A DNA stretch of 64,000 nucleotides, taken from the NCBI GenBank assembly GCA_963281155.1, contig CAUJLY010000005.1, forward strand, positions 1,426,001 to 1,490,000, written 5' to 3'. Of this stretch, positions 47,879 through 59,281 are shown one piece after another (position 1 is the first letter of the stretch; every line of letters starts with the position of its first letter). The position numbers and the translations under genes were made by a program. This DNA is from Rhabditophanes sp. KR3021. Lineage: Eukaryota > Nematoda > Chromadorea > Rhabditida > Alloionematidae. The notes beneath the pieces were generated by a model that saw nothing but the letters and a program-made list of their open reading frames with translations, was not told the DNA's origin and searched no databases.

Positions 47879-49437
47879 TTACTTCTCAGCAAAATCAAAT
47901 TTACTGAATGAATTAGTTTCCTTGATTCCACTAATTTCGAGTTGTTGAGCAATAATTGTGAAAAGCTCTTGTGGCGATGGAACTCTGCCTGATTCTAATT
48001 TGGACCAGATCTTTTCATTTCCGAGTGTGATTTCGAAAGCTCCCGTACTCATCATGCTGGATTCTAATAGGTTTCCAACCATAAAGAACATCAAACTTGA
48101 AGAAACTTTGTTTCCAGTAACCCAAGCTGATGCAGCAGGAAAATTAAGACCAAGCATAGTAATGGGATCTTTTCCTGCAAAATTTGATAATTAAAAATTG
48201 TATAATTGGTCTGATATATTTATATATAAGGACTACTTTATCGAAAGTATTGAAAAAATCGCCTACACATCGAAACGGTACGGCACAATTTTTAAGCGTC
48301 ATTCCGAAAGTGTAACAGATATTGATGCAAAAGGGTAATTGAAGGCAAAATAAAATATTCTGATGCAAAAACTAGTCAATATTTACGCATGATTATTACA
48401 AACAATCAGTTTCGAATTCAAGTAAATAAAAACTATTTGAATGTTTTGGCCTCACGATATTAATGGAATTAGAATTGCGGTCAAGATTATACCGACTACT
48501 TTATAAAATAAACTACGTATCATATCTTATCAATTAACTGCTAGGAGTGATGAGTTACCTAATTCTACAAAAATGCTATAGCTATGCTAATTTGATATAA
48601 GCTATAAACTGTCTCTTAATCAACTAAAGAAACTCATCTTTTATGTGAAGTCTCAGGTGCAATGAAAAGAAAATCACAAGAGCATCGCTCCAAAACTATG
48701 ATATATGACACGCTACCTTCCGTTAAACTCAAAAGATGGGAGTATTTGGTAAGATTAAGAAAGTCGCTGCCATCCATCTTGATCTTCACATAAATCGGGT
48801 ACTTGGTCTGGAGTATGCTATCATATCCGACATCCGAAGTGAGCTAACTAATGTGGAAGATTCTTGTAACCAAGTCAAGGGATGTATTTGAAACAGACTC
48901 TTAACAAACTTTTGGCAATCTATCTTCTAATGTTGTCTCTTATAATTTTCGTATAATAAATTTCGAGTATTCTCTTTAAATTTACCCTGAAACAAAAACG
49001 ACATAAATTCAACACCAAATAAAGAATAAACTTACTGACATAACCAAAAAAATAAAAGCAAATTTGGCAATTCCAGCAACTTGAGCGACATATCCCTTCC
49101 AAGCGATTGGATCAAAATTCTTTCCTACAATATCAATATTAGGGTATTTTTCCTTGATCATTTTAGAATATTCATCAAAGGCATTTTTATATCCACAGGA
49201 TACGCAATATTCAAAGGTGACAGTAGGTAAGTTGGAGGCCATAAATGGAACGATATCGTCTTTTGAGTGTTGATTAGATAAATGGGACACCGGGGCTCTG
49301 ATATCAATTTCTTCTTCGGTTGTTTTGTCTTCGTCGAAGGACTCGAAGTCATCTTCGGGAATGTCTTCTTGGTATGCTGATACGGCCGTTCCTACGATAA
49401 GGAATAATAGAACAATTACTTTGCTGTTTCCCAACAT
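47879..49437 (-). CDS. selt-1: Selenoprotein T homologue with cysteine in place of selenocysteine
   Basis: SELT is an ER-membrane thioredoxin-like oxidoreductase. Exon 1 (from 49437) encodes a signal peptide (NSKVIVLLFLIVGTAVSAYQ), an acidic spacer, and the redox strand VTFEYCVSCGYKNAFDEY, in which the vertebrate CxxU is CVSC, as in other nematodes. A hydrophobic segment follows (KFAFIFLVM). Exon 2 (48174-47879) carries the conserved VTGNKVSSSLMFFMVGNLLE, MSTGAFEITLGNEKIWSKLE and SGRVPSPQEL. The strong donor at 49035 (TCA|GTAAGT) and the acceptor at 48175 do not join in phase. A join at 49032|GTTTAT gives 233 aa with VRKDP where SGKDP would be expected. A microexon or a sequence error is possible. 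The intron contains an antisense ORF. Confidence 0.88.
48736..48891 (+). CDS. Short antisense ORF inside the SELT intron
   Basis: A 51-codon ORF starting MGVFGKIKKVAAIHLDLHIN and containing LEYAIISDIRSELTNVED has protein-like composition in a region with little else. A second overlapping frame upstream (48662-48795) is also open. It lies antisense to its host, like copies A-C, but I see no similarity to them. It may be a remnant of another inserted gene or a chance ORF. Confidence 0.25.
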   Translation: MGVFGKIKKVAAIHLDLHINRVLGLEYAIISDIRSELTNVEDSCNQVKGCI

Positions 49438-51980
49438 GGTCTGGAAATAAAATAGTTTAGTAAAGAAATATTGATTTAACGAGAAAAGAAGAACTATAGT
49501 ACTATATGTGTGTTTTATAGGTTAAATGGATGCTTTTTTGCATCGCATTATACATAATTTTGGTTATGTGGCGATTAAATTTATCTAAAATGAAAAAGTG
49601 GTCAATTTCAGTCTAATTTATGCAAATGTGGGGAATTAATAATTGGGCAAGAAGGACATGGTTTTAGCTGTTAAGTGGCTTATCAAAAGGAACCCAGCCA
49701 CGATATAGAAAAAGAAGTTGGAATAGTGATTATTTAGATTGGTCGGTAAGAAAAAGGAGTTTGTGCTTTTATAGTTGCCTTTTTCACTTCCGTTTGAAAG
49801 TAAATTGAAAATAAATTGCAAATTGAAACTACACTTGATGGGTTAAAATATTTGAATTGAATTTGAATTAACCTTGACCAAGACCTGGCCAAATCTGAAA
49901 GGTCCTCCAAATTAAATTGCCTGTACATAATTTGAATAGGTGTTTTGCACACAAATGTAACCACCATCACATATTATCACATTTAACAATCACAACAACC
50001 ATAATACCCATTCTCTTCTTCAAAAAAGAAAGAAATGTATCCCCTTTATAAGATTTTAGTCAGTTGTAGCGATGTTTAATTATAAAAGTAAAGTATCTTA
50101 TAGTCTTCACTAACTTCTCTTGCAAAATTGTCTTTTGCAAATGTAGGTTTTTGTGTATAATATTTACAAGGATACTTAAAATTAACTACTGCTAGATCAT
50201 TTTTTTGCTAGATTGTCTATGTCTTGATAATTTGCAAAAAGGAACTACAAGAATGTTCATGGCTTTGAGTTATTATTTTTTGTTGAAGTTCGGTGTGTGG
50301 TAGAAGGGAGTGGTGGTAAAAGAGACCTCACCTTTTGATATATTTGTTGAATCAAAAAGAGAAACACTCTTTTGTTAACGATATCATTTTTTGATATCTA
50401 ATCCACTAAACTTACAAATTATTATAATTTATATATCTCGTGAAAAGTAACATTTTTAATTGATAAAAATTGTGTCTCCACATATTCTTCTTTTTCTATC
50501 CTAAAATCAGTAGGTATCACCTCTCACAACATTAAAAATAAAATGGTGTTGTGGTAAAAGAAAGAAAAACCTATTAACAAGTCATCATCTCATTTTGATT
50601 TGAGGAATGCTAAAAATTGTTGACAATTTCTTTTTGTTTATTAAATAGCTTTGGCGGTGTGTGTGTACATTTTACCTATACAAAGAAGTGATGCTTCTTC
50701 TTGCTTTTACTACAATTTATTTCATATTATATATTATTCATTAGATATAATATTTGAGGTATTTTGGTTTGGACCCTATTTATTTTCATTTCATTTTAAG
50801 TACACTTTTTTAGAGACTATTTCTTTTTGATTTCCTTTGGGCTTTAATTACGTCACTTTCTCAAATGCTCAAGAAGAGGTAAACGTTTCTTTTGTAAGGA
50901 GATTACAATCTGTCCGTACCTTTTTTAATTCGATATGTGTACTGTTAATGTGCTTATCATCATCATTATCAATAAGACATTCTTTAGATTCTTTGAAGCT
51001 TTTGTCTTTCATATTTATATTATTACATATGTTCAGAGGTGTGTGTAGAGATGGTTTGATTTAACGTTATTATACTGCTTTAATTATTTTCTACCACAAA
51101 ACACATTTTTGAATTGTTGGCAATTACTAAGGAATCTTTTGTTTACCTTATGAGAAGTAAGTTTTGTCAGCAAAAAATAAGATAATTCGTAGAAGCTGAT
51201 CTTCAAACAAACCATAAAACCTTCTAAATATTATTCGAACTTTTTAAAAACATTTATCTCTTTCAAAAGAAGACAATTCATATAGGTATTAACCTTTTTT
51301 ATTACTTGCAACGCTTGTTATCGATAAAGGCAGTATAAATACATAAATATAATAATAATATGTATATAACCAGGTTTAGTCAACTTTTGTGTCCGTTGTC
51401 AAAAATTGTTCTTTATTTCTTATCACAAAAATATAGAAACGGGGTGTTGTGTGAATGTGTATGTACAAATATATATATAGAAATATATAATACATCTATT
51501 TTCGATACTAACATCCTGTGTCCCCTGATGACAATCACCCCAAGCCCTAATCACACATACTAAGCAGGTAACTTTTGTGCTTTATTATTTAATATTATAT
51601 ATTCGATTCTTGGCTCCTCAACTCATATATCTATGTAACCCTCAAAAATGTGAAGAATGAAGGAATGTCATCACAACAATTTTTGATACTTCTTTTGATT
51701 AATTCTTTATTAAACAGCTACCTTGCCCTTTAGATGTGCTTTTTTTGAGACTTATTTTTTAAACCTTGTCTTCTGAATGACTTGCATTTTCAATTATTCT
51801 CCCAACAAAAGCGTTATATATTATTTGATTCTGTTTCCAAAATTAATTTAAGCATAGAATTGAATTTCAGAAAACTAAAAACATTTATTTACCATCAACA
51901 AACACTAAAAAGAACTTTCTATGAATTATTCTGCATTGGATCCCTTCGTATTTGTCTAAACCACTAAAAACTCCTAAAAG
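49438..51980. other. Intergenic region between SELT and the angiomotin-like gene
   Basis: About 2.5 kb of AT-rich DNA between divergent genes, presumably promoter and 5' UTR sequence for both. No coding exon could be supported. Confidence 0.45.
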
Positions 51981-54942
51981 ATGAATGAAGGCAATATGTT
52001 GCACTCATTAATGCAAGAAGCTCATTCCCTTCAGAATATGACTCAATGTAAGTTTGTGGCACTATTCATTATTACCCCAACAACAAAATTAGTCAATCAC
52101 TTTAATGGGATTGATAATACTTTTTGATTTTTGTTCAGAAGAAAAAAGTGAAGAAGGTGTAGTAATATGACGATGATAAAGTTAAGTGTTTTGTAAATTA
52201 GACGGTTTTGTCTTTCTAATTTTTTAACTACACCAACGCCAGATACGCTTTTTTCGTTGATTATTATGATCGTTTAATTGTTATTTTTTAAAGTATTTAA
52301 CTGACACATCAATTTATACCATTTAACCATAGTAGTAATAGTAATGAGTAAACCAAATTTAGGGTGTTAAAAATTAATTATAATATAATACCTTTATCAC
52401 TCTCTTTGTTAATAAAAGACGAAATGATATGGAGACGGAAAAAATTACATATTCATTTAATCGTGACTTAAATATATAAAGCTGGGTATAGTGATGACTT
52501 GCACCTTTCTTTAATAGAACATTCCTTAATCTATTGAATATATGTATACATACATATTATATAAATAAAATATACTTTATTGACACACATTAAAAATCAT
52601 TTTTATCACACAAAAACCCTCCTATCACTTTATTTTATACGATCCTTAAAAAAAGTGATACCTAATATTATCGCGTTAATGATCAATAATAAAATTTGAT
52701 TATAATTGGTTATTACAAAGATCAATTCGAAATCATAAACAAGACAAGGTTTCGTCTCGTTTACACCTAAATTAAATATTTTTTATAGTCGCATCAACTG
52801 ATTCTTCAACTAATATGATGGGAGAAGACTTGTCTCTTCAAAATATGATTGAAAATTATGAGAAAGATGTGTTGAAGAGGAAGAGTCAAGGAGGAAACGG
52901 TTCTAATAATATTTCGAGAGCTGCCTCTGCTGTTAAATGTGTTCCGCCACAAGAGAATGGCTCGACGGCTATTAGTCATTCACAGCCTTGTTTGGTTAGT
53001 ATGGTCGGGCAGGGAGATGGTATGAAGAGGGAAATGTAAGTCAGATATTTTAAGAAGTTAATTAAATATTGTTTGCAGAAATAGAAGACAAGATCAGAAT
53101 ATATATTTGGGCATTAATAGTCCAAGGAGACCTCCACTGTGTTCTTCCACAGACAGACCCTGTCTTCCTAATAATACTTCGACTTCTACTTCTTCCTCCA
53201 ATGATTTCAATCCGCCCCCGTATCAGGCTCCAGTTTTAACTAGAGATAATACTTTAATCCGGGAATGCTTCAATCTGAAGAATGAAAATAACAAACTCCG
53301 CAAATCTAATTCTAATCTTAATGATAAATGTAAGAAACTAGAAATTCTTTCGAGAGAATATGAAACCATAGAACGAGAATTTGAAATTTTGCAAAATAAA
53401 AGCTTTAAATCTGAACAACTTGAAAAGACTACTATCAGAAAGATGGAGGAACAAATCAAGACTCTAAAGAGTGAAAATGATTCTGTCAAGAATCAGCTTG
53501 AGAATCAAGTTGAGCAGAGCACAAAGATGAATTTAATAATTAAGGAGTTGGTTGCTGTTAGAGAGAGACAGGCAATGGAGATAATAGCTCAGAATACAAC
53601 GTTGGAAGATCAGAGAAAGCATATTGAAATGCTGGAGCAAGCGATTATGAAGGCTCAGGAAATGTTGGCAAGCAAAGATCGACAAGTTCAAGATATGCAT
53701 AGATCTCACATGAATTTACAAATGTCTATTGAAGAGAAGGTTGAGAATGAAAAGACTTTGATGAAAGAAATTAAAAACTTGAGAAGAAACACAACTGAAA
53801 TAGATGATGTCCAGAAGATGAAAAATACCATCTCAGCAAAAGAGGAAAAGATTGGCAAATTAAAGAGAGATTTGTATCAACTCCAAGTTACTATGGGTAG
53901 TCATGTAATGGAAGGAAATAGTTTCGAAGATCCGTACCAATTCCATTCACCCCCACCTCAATACCTAAGAACTCAACAAGCCAATGGATTAGTCCAAAGT
54001 CTAGACGGAACGAATGAAGATAAAATTGCGTCTTATCATAAATACCAACAATTGCGAAAACAACAATCGGATGGCCGTTTTAAAAGTTTAGGAAAAGAAC
54101 CTGAAAACTATTTTCATTATCAACATGAATTAGGTCGGATGCCTAGCAAAGAAGTAACTCCTCCTGAACAATGGTACCACCGCGTCTCTGAATCCCAAAA
54201 AAGTCCGAATTCAAATTATTCCAAAAACCTCCAAAGAAATCTTTCCAACAATGGATTTCATCACGCAACTCCAGCTCCTAATCCTAATGAAATTTACCGG
54301 GGTCACTTACTAAGTAATTTATCTGAACAATACTCGCAACCACCTATTTCCGTCGTCAACTTCAGCAGTAATGTAAATTTAAACCCACAACAACAGATAA
54401 TTCCTCCATCAAATTCAAACTATAATTCTACTAATTTGTCAGCAGCTGAATATGTCGCTTCCAGAAGAAGTGAATATGGATACATTGATTCGCCTCCTAA
54501 AAATCATGGAATGTCTAATTATTGCGATGCAAGTAATCACGAGAGTAACAACAACAATTTCCATGCTACCAATGGCATGACAAGTTCCTCCAATTCAGGT
54601 GTTTTGAAAAGAAGAGATAGCAAGAACCAAGGCTCATTCAAATCAAGTTCCTCATCCTCGTCAGCTCCGAATAGTAAAACTAATTCTACAGTCATATGCG
54701 ACTTGAATTCCATCCCAAACAATGTCCGTCGCCATTCCTCAACAAAATCCTACGGAATGGTAGATTCGATGAAGTCGAATTCAATAAATTCAATGACTCA
54801 TTCCAAATCCTCAAGTGAAGCCGAAAACATCGACGAATTAACCCATGAAAACAACAACATCAACCTCAATTATGTGTCAGTCCAACAAAATTCAAGCACC
54901 AATCTAGTTCCAAAATGCATTATCGTCAATGATGACATCTAA
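51981..54942 (+). CDS. Angiomotin-like coiled-coil scaffold with PPxY motif
   Basis: Motins are junction and actin scaffolds that bind YAP-type coactivators through PPxY motifs and regulate Hippo signalling. Three exons (51981-52047, 52789-53035, 53079-54942) give 725 aa. Early short helices (LHSLMQEAHSLQNM and DLSLQNMIENYEKDV) precede a serine-rich stretch and a PPxY motif, PPPYQ, at about residues 150-153. A long coiled coil (about 160-375) has the Motin-like order: SREYETIEREFEILQ, then LEKTTIRKMEEQIKTLKSEN, then LEDQRKHIEMLEQAIMKAQE, which parallels the vertebrate QRRHIEILEQALNNAQ. The rest is a low-complexity Ser/Asn/Gln tail without a clear PDZ ligand. The Motin call is by eye from the coiled-coil block plus PPxY; a generic coiled-coil protein is the alternative. 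Confidence 0.65.
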
Positions 54943-55400
54943 AAACCATTTCTCCCAGCTTTACTCCCTTCCTATTATGTGTATGGCCCGGTAAACTTTG
55001 TTTTAAAAGTACAAACTTTCTTTGAAAACAAGGTACAACAATTAAAAGGACACAAAATTAATGCTCAATTATCTTTTATTTTTTTAGTTACGGAATTATT
55101 AAGTTTTGTAATCTTTTTTGTATATTTTTTTGTTGATGATTTACGGGTTGATTGAAACATTGAAATGTTTTGAGAATAAAATAACTTTTGTCAGTCAAAT
55201 TTGTGAGTAAAGTAACTTTTGTCAGTCAATTTGTGAATAAAATAACTTTTGTTAGTTAATTGGGAGTAATATAATGATTGCCAACACAACTCGGTAACAA
55301 CTTTTCATTTGCCCGGACGGTAGTTGTCACCCCTGCCAATAGCTAAATTTCTCAAAGCTCTGTGAAATATAATCTAAATGGGTTAATAAAATCAGCAAAA
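54943..55400. other. Convergent intergenic region with a tandem repeat
   Basis: Holds the 3' ends of two convergent genes. Apart from a three-unit tandem repeat, no feature is seen. Confidence 0.5.
55174..55263. repeat. Three-copy tandem repeat of about 30 bp
   Basis: Three near-identical units of 29-31 bp, each like GAATAAAATAACTTTTGTCA followed by GTCAAATTTGT, begin at 55174, 55205 and 55235. The third unit has diverged. This is a small minisatellite. Confidence 0.85.
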
Positions 55401-55613
55401 TCAAACCTCCAAACTAACCTCTTTCTGCCCATCATCACCCTTCACCACCTTCTCAAAAACAGCTCTATAGTTATCGGGATAAAATCCCACATTATAATCC
55501 TCTTCACTCTCTTCAAACTTCCTATTAAACTGCTCCCCCTGAATCATCGCCACCAACATAGTCGCCAAAATTACCAAAATCCCACTTGAATAAAATAACC
55601 TAACCAACTGCAT
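55401..55613 (-). CDS. Small secreted peptide of unknown family
   Basis: A single 70-codon ORF starts MQLVRLFYSSGILVILATML, a good signal peptide with a basic N-region and a hydrophobic core, with likely cleavage near MIQGEQ. The mature part of about 45 residues is charged: FNRKFEESEEDYNVGFYPDN and then YRAVFEKVVKGDDG. It has no cysteines, and its only basic pairs are not classic KR sites, so it is not an obvious neuropeptide precursor. The end (GGAGGTTTGA) could hide a splice donor, so a further exon is possible. No homologue is known to me. Confidence 0.5.
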   Translation of the reverse strand: MQLVRLFYSSGILVILATMLVAMIQGEQFNRKFEESEEDYNVGFYPDNYRAVFEKVVKGDDGQKEVSLEV

Positions 55614-56458
55614 AACTTAAAACTAAAACAAAGTGATGCTAAGAACATATAAATAGGCACTACACATAACACGTTACTTTTGTACTTTTCAAAACAGTCC
55701 TCCTTTTACCTTAATGAATAAAAGTACGAGACAAAGGAATATTTTCATTAAACAAATTTCTAAATTAATGTAAGTATATGTAGTTGGTGAACTTTGGGAA
55801 ATTATATTTTAGCCTATGTAATTAGTCTGAAGGAATTTTGAATAAGTAATTATATTGAATTTGGCAATGCACTCTTGTCAAAGTCTTATAAATGGATCAA
55901 ATAGATGAAAGGATATATTTTAAAAGTTCTTTATTAACACGGAATATAAACTAAAAAAGTTAGTTTCAAGATATTTGTAATAATGCCTTTTTTCTGCAAA
56001 TAATGAATTTGGCATGTATATTTGTTATGATTCACATCAAAGCCATATACATTTGGTCGATTCTTGCACTAAGATTAACTGGGCTTTGGTTCACGTCATC
56101 ATGAATACAAATTCTTGAGAGCTTTGAATTAGGTTTGATAAATAAAGTGATGAAATGGATGGCGTGACCAGATTCGGTGTCCTTTAGCTAAATTGGAGCT
56201 ACAAAAATTAATAAGGACATAGGAAAGGTAGTTACGGGAAATAGATATTAATAGGTACAGGATTGACGTATGTTGGTTTGCTAGGGGTAGGGATGTCTTA
56301 TGGTGGAAACTTTGTTCATTTGTGTTTTTGCAGATTTCTTTCTTTTTTTGTTGTTTATACGTGTGATGGTGTTTGGTTATGTTCTCGCAAAAAAGTGAGA
56401 ACCTTCAAGGGATTGTTGGATGAGGGAGTGTGGCTGGAAGTGCTGATATGATTTTTCT
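55614..56458. other. Intergenic region upstream of the secreted peptide
   Basis: AT-rich promoter-like sequence on the peptide side and the 3' flank of the RRM gene on the other. A 62-codon plus-strand frame at 56263-56451 shows no motif. Confidence 0.4.
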
Positions 56459-56984
56459 CTACAAACAATAAATCCTTATTTTCATTTTCTTTTCTTTTTT
56501 GACCAAAGTAGCTTTCTTTACCATTTTCTTTCTTCTGATTAGAGGTGGGTTTCGATTGTGAAACGTTAGGAGATTAGTGCCCATAATGGTATCTTGGAAT
56601 AAATTAACTAGGTTTTCAGCATCATCACAAGACGGCAAAACTATAAGAACGCTGTTTCTGACGGCAGTAGGTCTTTTTGTTACAAAAGTAGCTTGTTGAA
56701 TTGGACAAGGATCAAAATAATTTAAAACATCATTCACATCTGCGCCATCAGGAAGATTTGAAACTAAAACACGGCCCAGAATGATTGGCAGCTAAACATA
56801 TATATTCGTGATACTTCGAAATATTTAAATAACTTACTTTATTGTCTGCTTTGATAACAACTTTTTTGAAATTAGCATAACTAGAACCAGGAGAGAGATC
56901 TTCCTGAAGCTGAGCAGTTAACATCCCTATTTTTCGCATAAATAGTTCAAGCTTTTGCTTGTCTGTCAAAGTAATGCGCGTCAT
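56459..56984 (-). CDS. Small RRM-like RNA-binding protein
   Basis: Two exons (56984-56838 and 56791-56459, 46-bp intron) give 159 aa. The N-terminus is helical (LTDKQKLELFMRKIGMLTAQ). An RRM-like fold follows: GRVLVSNLPDGADVNDVLNY matches the RNP2 strand and first helix, and NSVLIVLPSCDDAENLVNLF is placed where RNP1 and the second helix should be, though the aromatic residues usual in RNP1 are missing. The tail is lysine/arginine-rich (RRKKMVKKATLVKKEKKMKI), suiting RNA contact or nuclear localisation. I cannot name an orthologue; nucleolar or ribosome-biogenesis proteins often look like this. Confidence 0.6.
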
Positions 56985-58223
56985 AATTCTTTAACAAGAG
57001 GTCAAAATTATAATAAAAGGAGTTCAATTTAAAGTGTGCGTGAAGTGGTGTATCGGACCCCGTAGCTAGTCGATATTTCTATTTCCTGCCGAGTTTAAAT
57101 AAGTAGATGGACTATTAGTATGTTTATTAAAAATAATGTTTCAAATTTAAATATGGTGTTAGTATTGCATTTGTTATCTAAATAAAAACAAAGGGAAGTG
57201 TTTATGTTTTGTAAGTTTCATATAAAAATGAACTTTTCTTTTCATAAAAGAAGGATCATTGACAATAATTACTATATTAATGAAGAAAACAGCTTTTTTG
57301 ATATTGAATATATTTGCTTATTCAAAAATAGATGTTATATCGGTGGAGCGCTTTTTTATAAACATTTCTTAAATATGTGGTTGATTTTTATTGTTAAAAG
57401 AATAATATCAGATGTTCTTGACTTTATTGCGAAATAGTTAAGTTTAGAGAAAGTTTGAATAAAAATATGATTGTATGCTATTGTTAGAACTATAATTTCC
57501 TTTGTTTGGATTAATATGGGCAATTAAGTATTCTTTATGCTAATCAATATTATATTTTGTGTAACTTCTGATACACTATGAATAACTAAACCAAGTTTAC
57601 ATGCTAATTTTTTGCAAAGTTACAGGCTGTGAGTGTAATTTTATGCCAAAAAGCGTGTTAATCTTTGCAGCTGTGGTTTATTTTTTGGCTGAACATTTGC
57701 TTTATTTGCAAATAGAATCATATTATATTTAATTTTTAAAAGATCTTTGAGATTATCATATTTAATGATTTACTGATCATGCTTTAATTCATAAACAAAA
57801 CAATTAGACAAGTGTAGCAAACATATTTTATTAATTAGGTAGAATGAATTGTTTGTTTTTAAAGTAGGAACTTTGAAAATTAAAGGTATAATAAGGTCCT
57901 AGGAACTTACAAGGAGAATAATTTATTAGATTTAACTCTTTTGATGAAGGCCATTTTGTTGGGTTGCCAAACTTATATTTTGAGGTGAAACTGATTGAGA
58001 ATTCCTCTTATTAATGAGATAAATGAGTCTTATTGACCATTTTATATGCTCTCAAAAAAATAATGTTTTAGGAAAATGAGAATGGGTAGGCAAAGGTATA
58101 TTATTTATTTCAAAGACCATATAATTTCAAATGCAAATTTAAACAACATGCGAATTAAAAAAGTTTATTAAATTAAAGTTTTTAGCTCAATTTATGGAAA
58201 CATCTTGTTTGTTTTCCCACAAA
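56985..58223. other. Intergenic region with no gene seen
   Basis: AT-rich sequence. The frame at 57198-57437 is rich in Phe, Ile and Asn and has no domain signal. Confidence 0.4.
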
Positions 58224-58905
58224 TCAAAACTCCTCTGGCGCCTGCTCAACCGGAGCCAAATGCTCGACACATTTAGCTTTAGCAAAAATTCCAAAATTAG
58301 GCTCACACTCAAAGTATCTTTTGCCATTGACTGTCCCATCATTTTTGCCAATCGGTGTTTTCAAGATAACTCCAATCCAAAGCCCTTCAGCAAATTCGGT
58401 CTTCCCAACGAATGCTACTTCTCCGATACGTTCACCCTCTTTGCCGAAAACCGCGACGTGATCTCCTAATTTGAGATTTGTCTTTTCTTCGGTGTCTTCA
58501 CTCGCTAAGATCTTTTTTTTCCATACTCTAGCAGAATCTTCTCTCTCATCATACTTATCATCTGGCATGACGTATCTTTCTTCGTTGTCAGTGTTGACGA
58601 AATGCTTATTCGAGTCTGTGATGTCTTTGACCAAGATAATTGAATTTTCCTTAAGCCCATAATCTCCCAAAGTCTTGCTATCATCACTAATAACCTCAAT
58701 TGGCACCATATCCTTATCTACAATCTCGACAGTCATATTTGTCAACTGCTCAATGCCAGCAATCAGAATCATTCTTTTCTAAAAAAGGTTATTCTATCCT
58801 CGAAGCAAACAAGCCTACCTTAAATTCTCCGAGAGTTGTTGTTTCTTGGAAGTTCTTCTCATAAGGATATGCAGTAGCATTGGTATAAATAGTAAGGTTT
58901 ATCAT
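58224..58905 (-). CDS. tbcb-1: Tubulin-folding cofactor B (CAP-Gly and ubiquitin-like domains)
   Basis: TBCB takes alpha-tubulin from the chaperonin and passes it along the cofactor pathway in the cytosol. Two exons (58905-58819 and 58778-58224, 40-bp intron) give 213 aa. The N-terminal ubiquitin-like domain (about residues 1-85) has ETTTLGEFKKRMILIAGIE and GLKENSIILVKDI. A helical linker contains ERYVMPDDKYDEREDSARVW. The CAP-Gly domain (about 130-200) is complete: LKLGDHVAVFGKEGERIGEV, then FAEGLWIGVIL, GKNDGTVNGKRYFECEPNFG and IFAKAKCVEHL. The acidic C-terminal tail ends in EEF, like an alpha-tubulin tail mimic. It is divergent from eIF3g about 375 bp away. Confidence 0.95.
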
Positions 58906-59281
58906 TCTGTTTACCTAAAAAGGAAGGAATGAACAAGTAAATGCATCTATTTAAATCAATACGAAGTAAATAAGCAAACGTTGTCAAGGATACGAATAAT
59001 GGTCTCCCCAAATTAGCATCCTTACCAACAATAGAAGGGCCAGCTGGTGGCAAGTAACTACATTGATGCATATTAAATATTGTTATGGTCTTTCGGATAG
59101 CTGCATCTTTGTGAAAGACCAATAACAACTTTTAAATTGGAAGGAAACGACTTCCCACACCCACAGATCTTACAACGATATTTTGATTTGCTTTCAACAT
59201 TGACGTTACCAAAAACATCTTTTACTAAACTTTGTTTATTTGTTTTTATTTAGAAACTTTAATTAAGGGAAAACAAAAATT
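58906..59281. promoter_or_regulatory. Shared divergent promoter region of tbcb and eif-3.G
   Basis: A 376-bp interval separates the two start codons. Each start follows a splice-acceptor-like TTTTTAG or TTTATTTAG, nine bases upstream for tbcb (58915-58916, minus strand) and 28 bases upstream for eif-3.G (59252-59253). No coding family is recognised in it; a minus-strand frame at 58859-59128 overlaps it without motif support. Confidence 0.45.

Noticed and set aside
49180..49260. Selenocysteine codon in the SELT homologue
   Set aside because: The redox motif codon is TGC (Cys), not TGA; no need for a SECIS element.
57198..57437. 79-codon plus-strand ORF rich in Phe, Ile and Asn
   Set aside because: Composition is that of random AT-rich translation; no domain or splice support.
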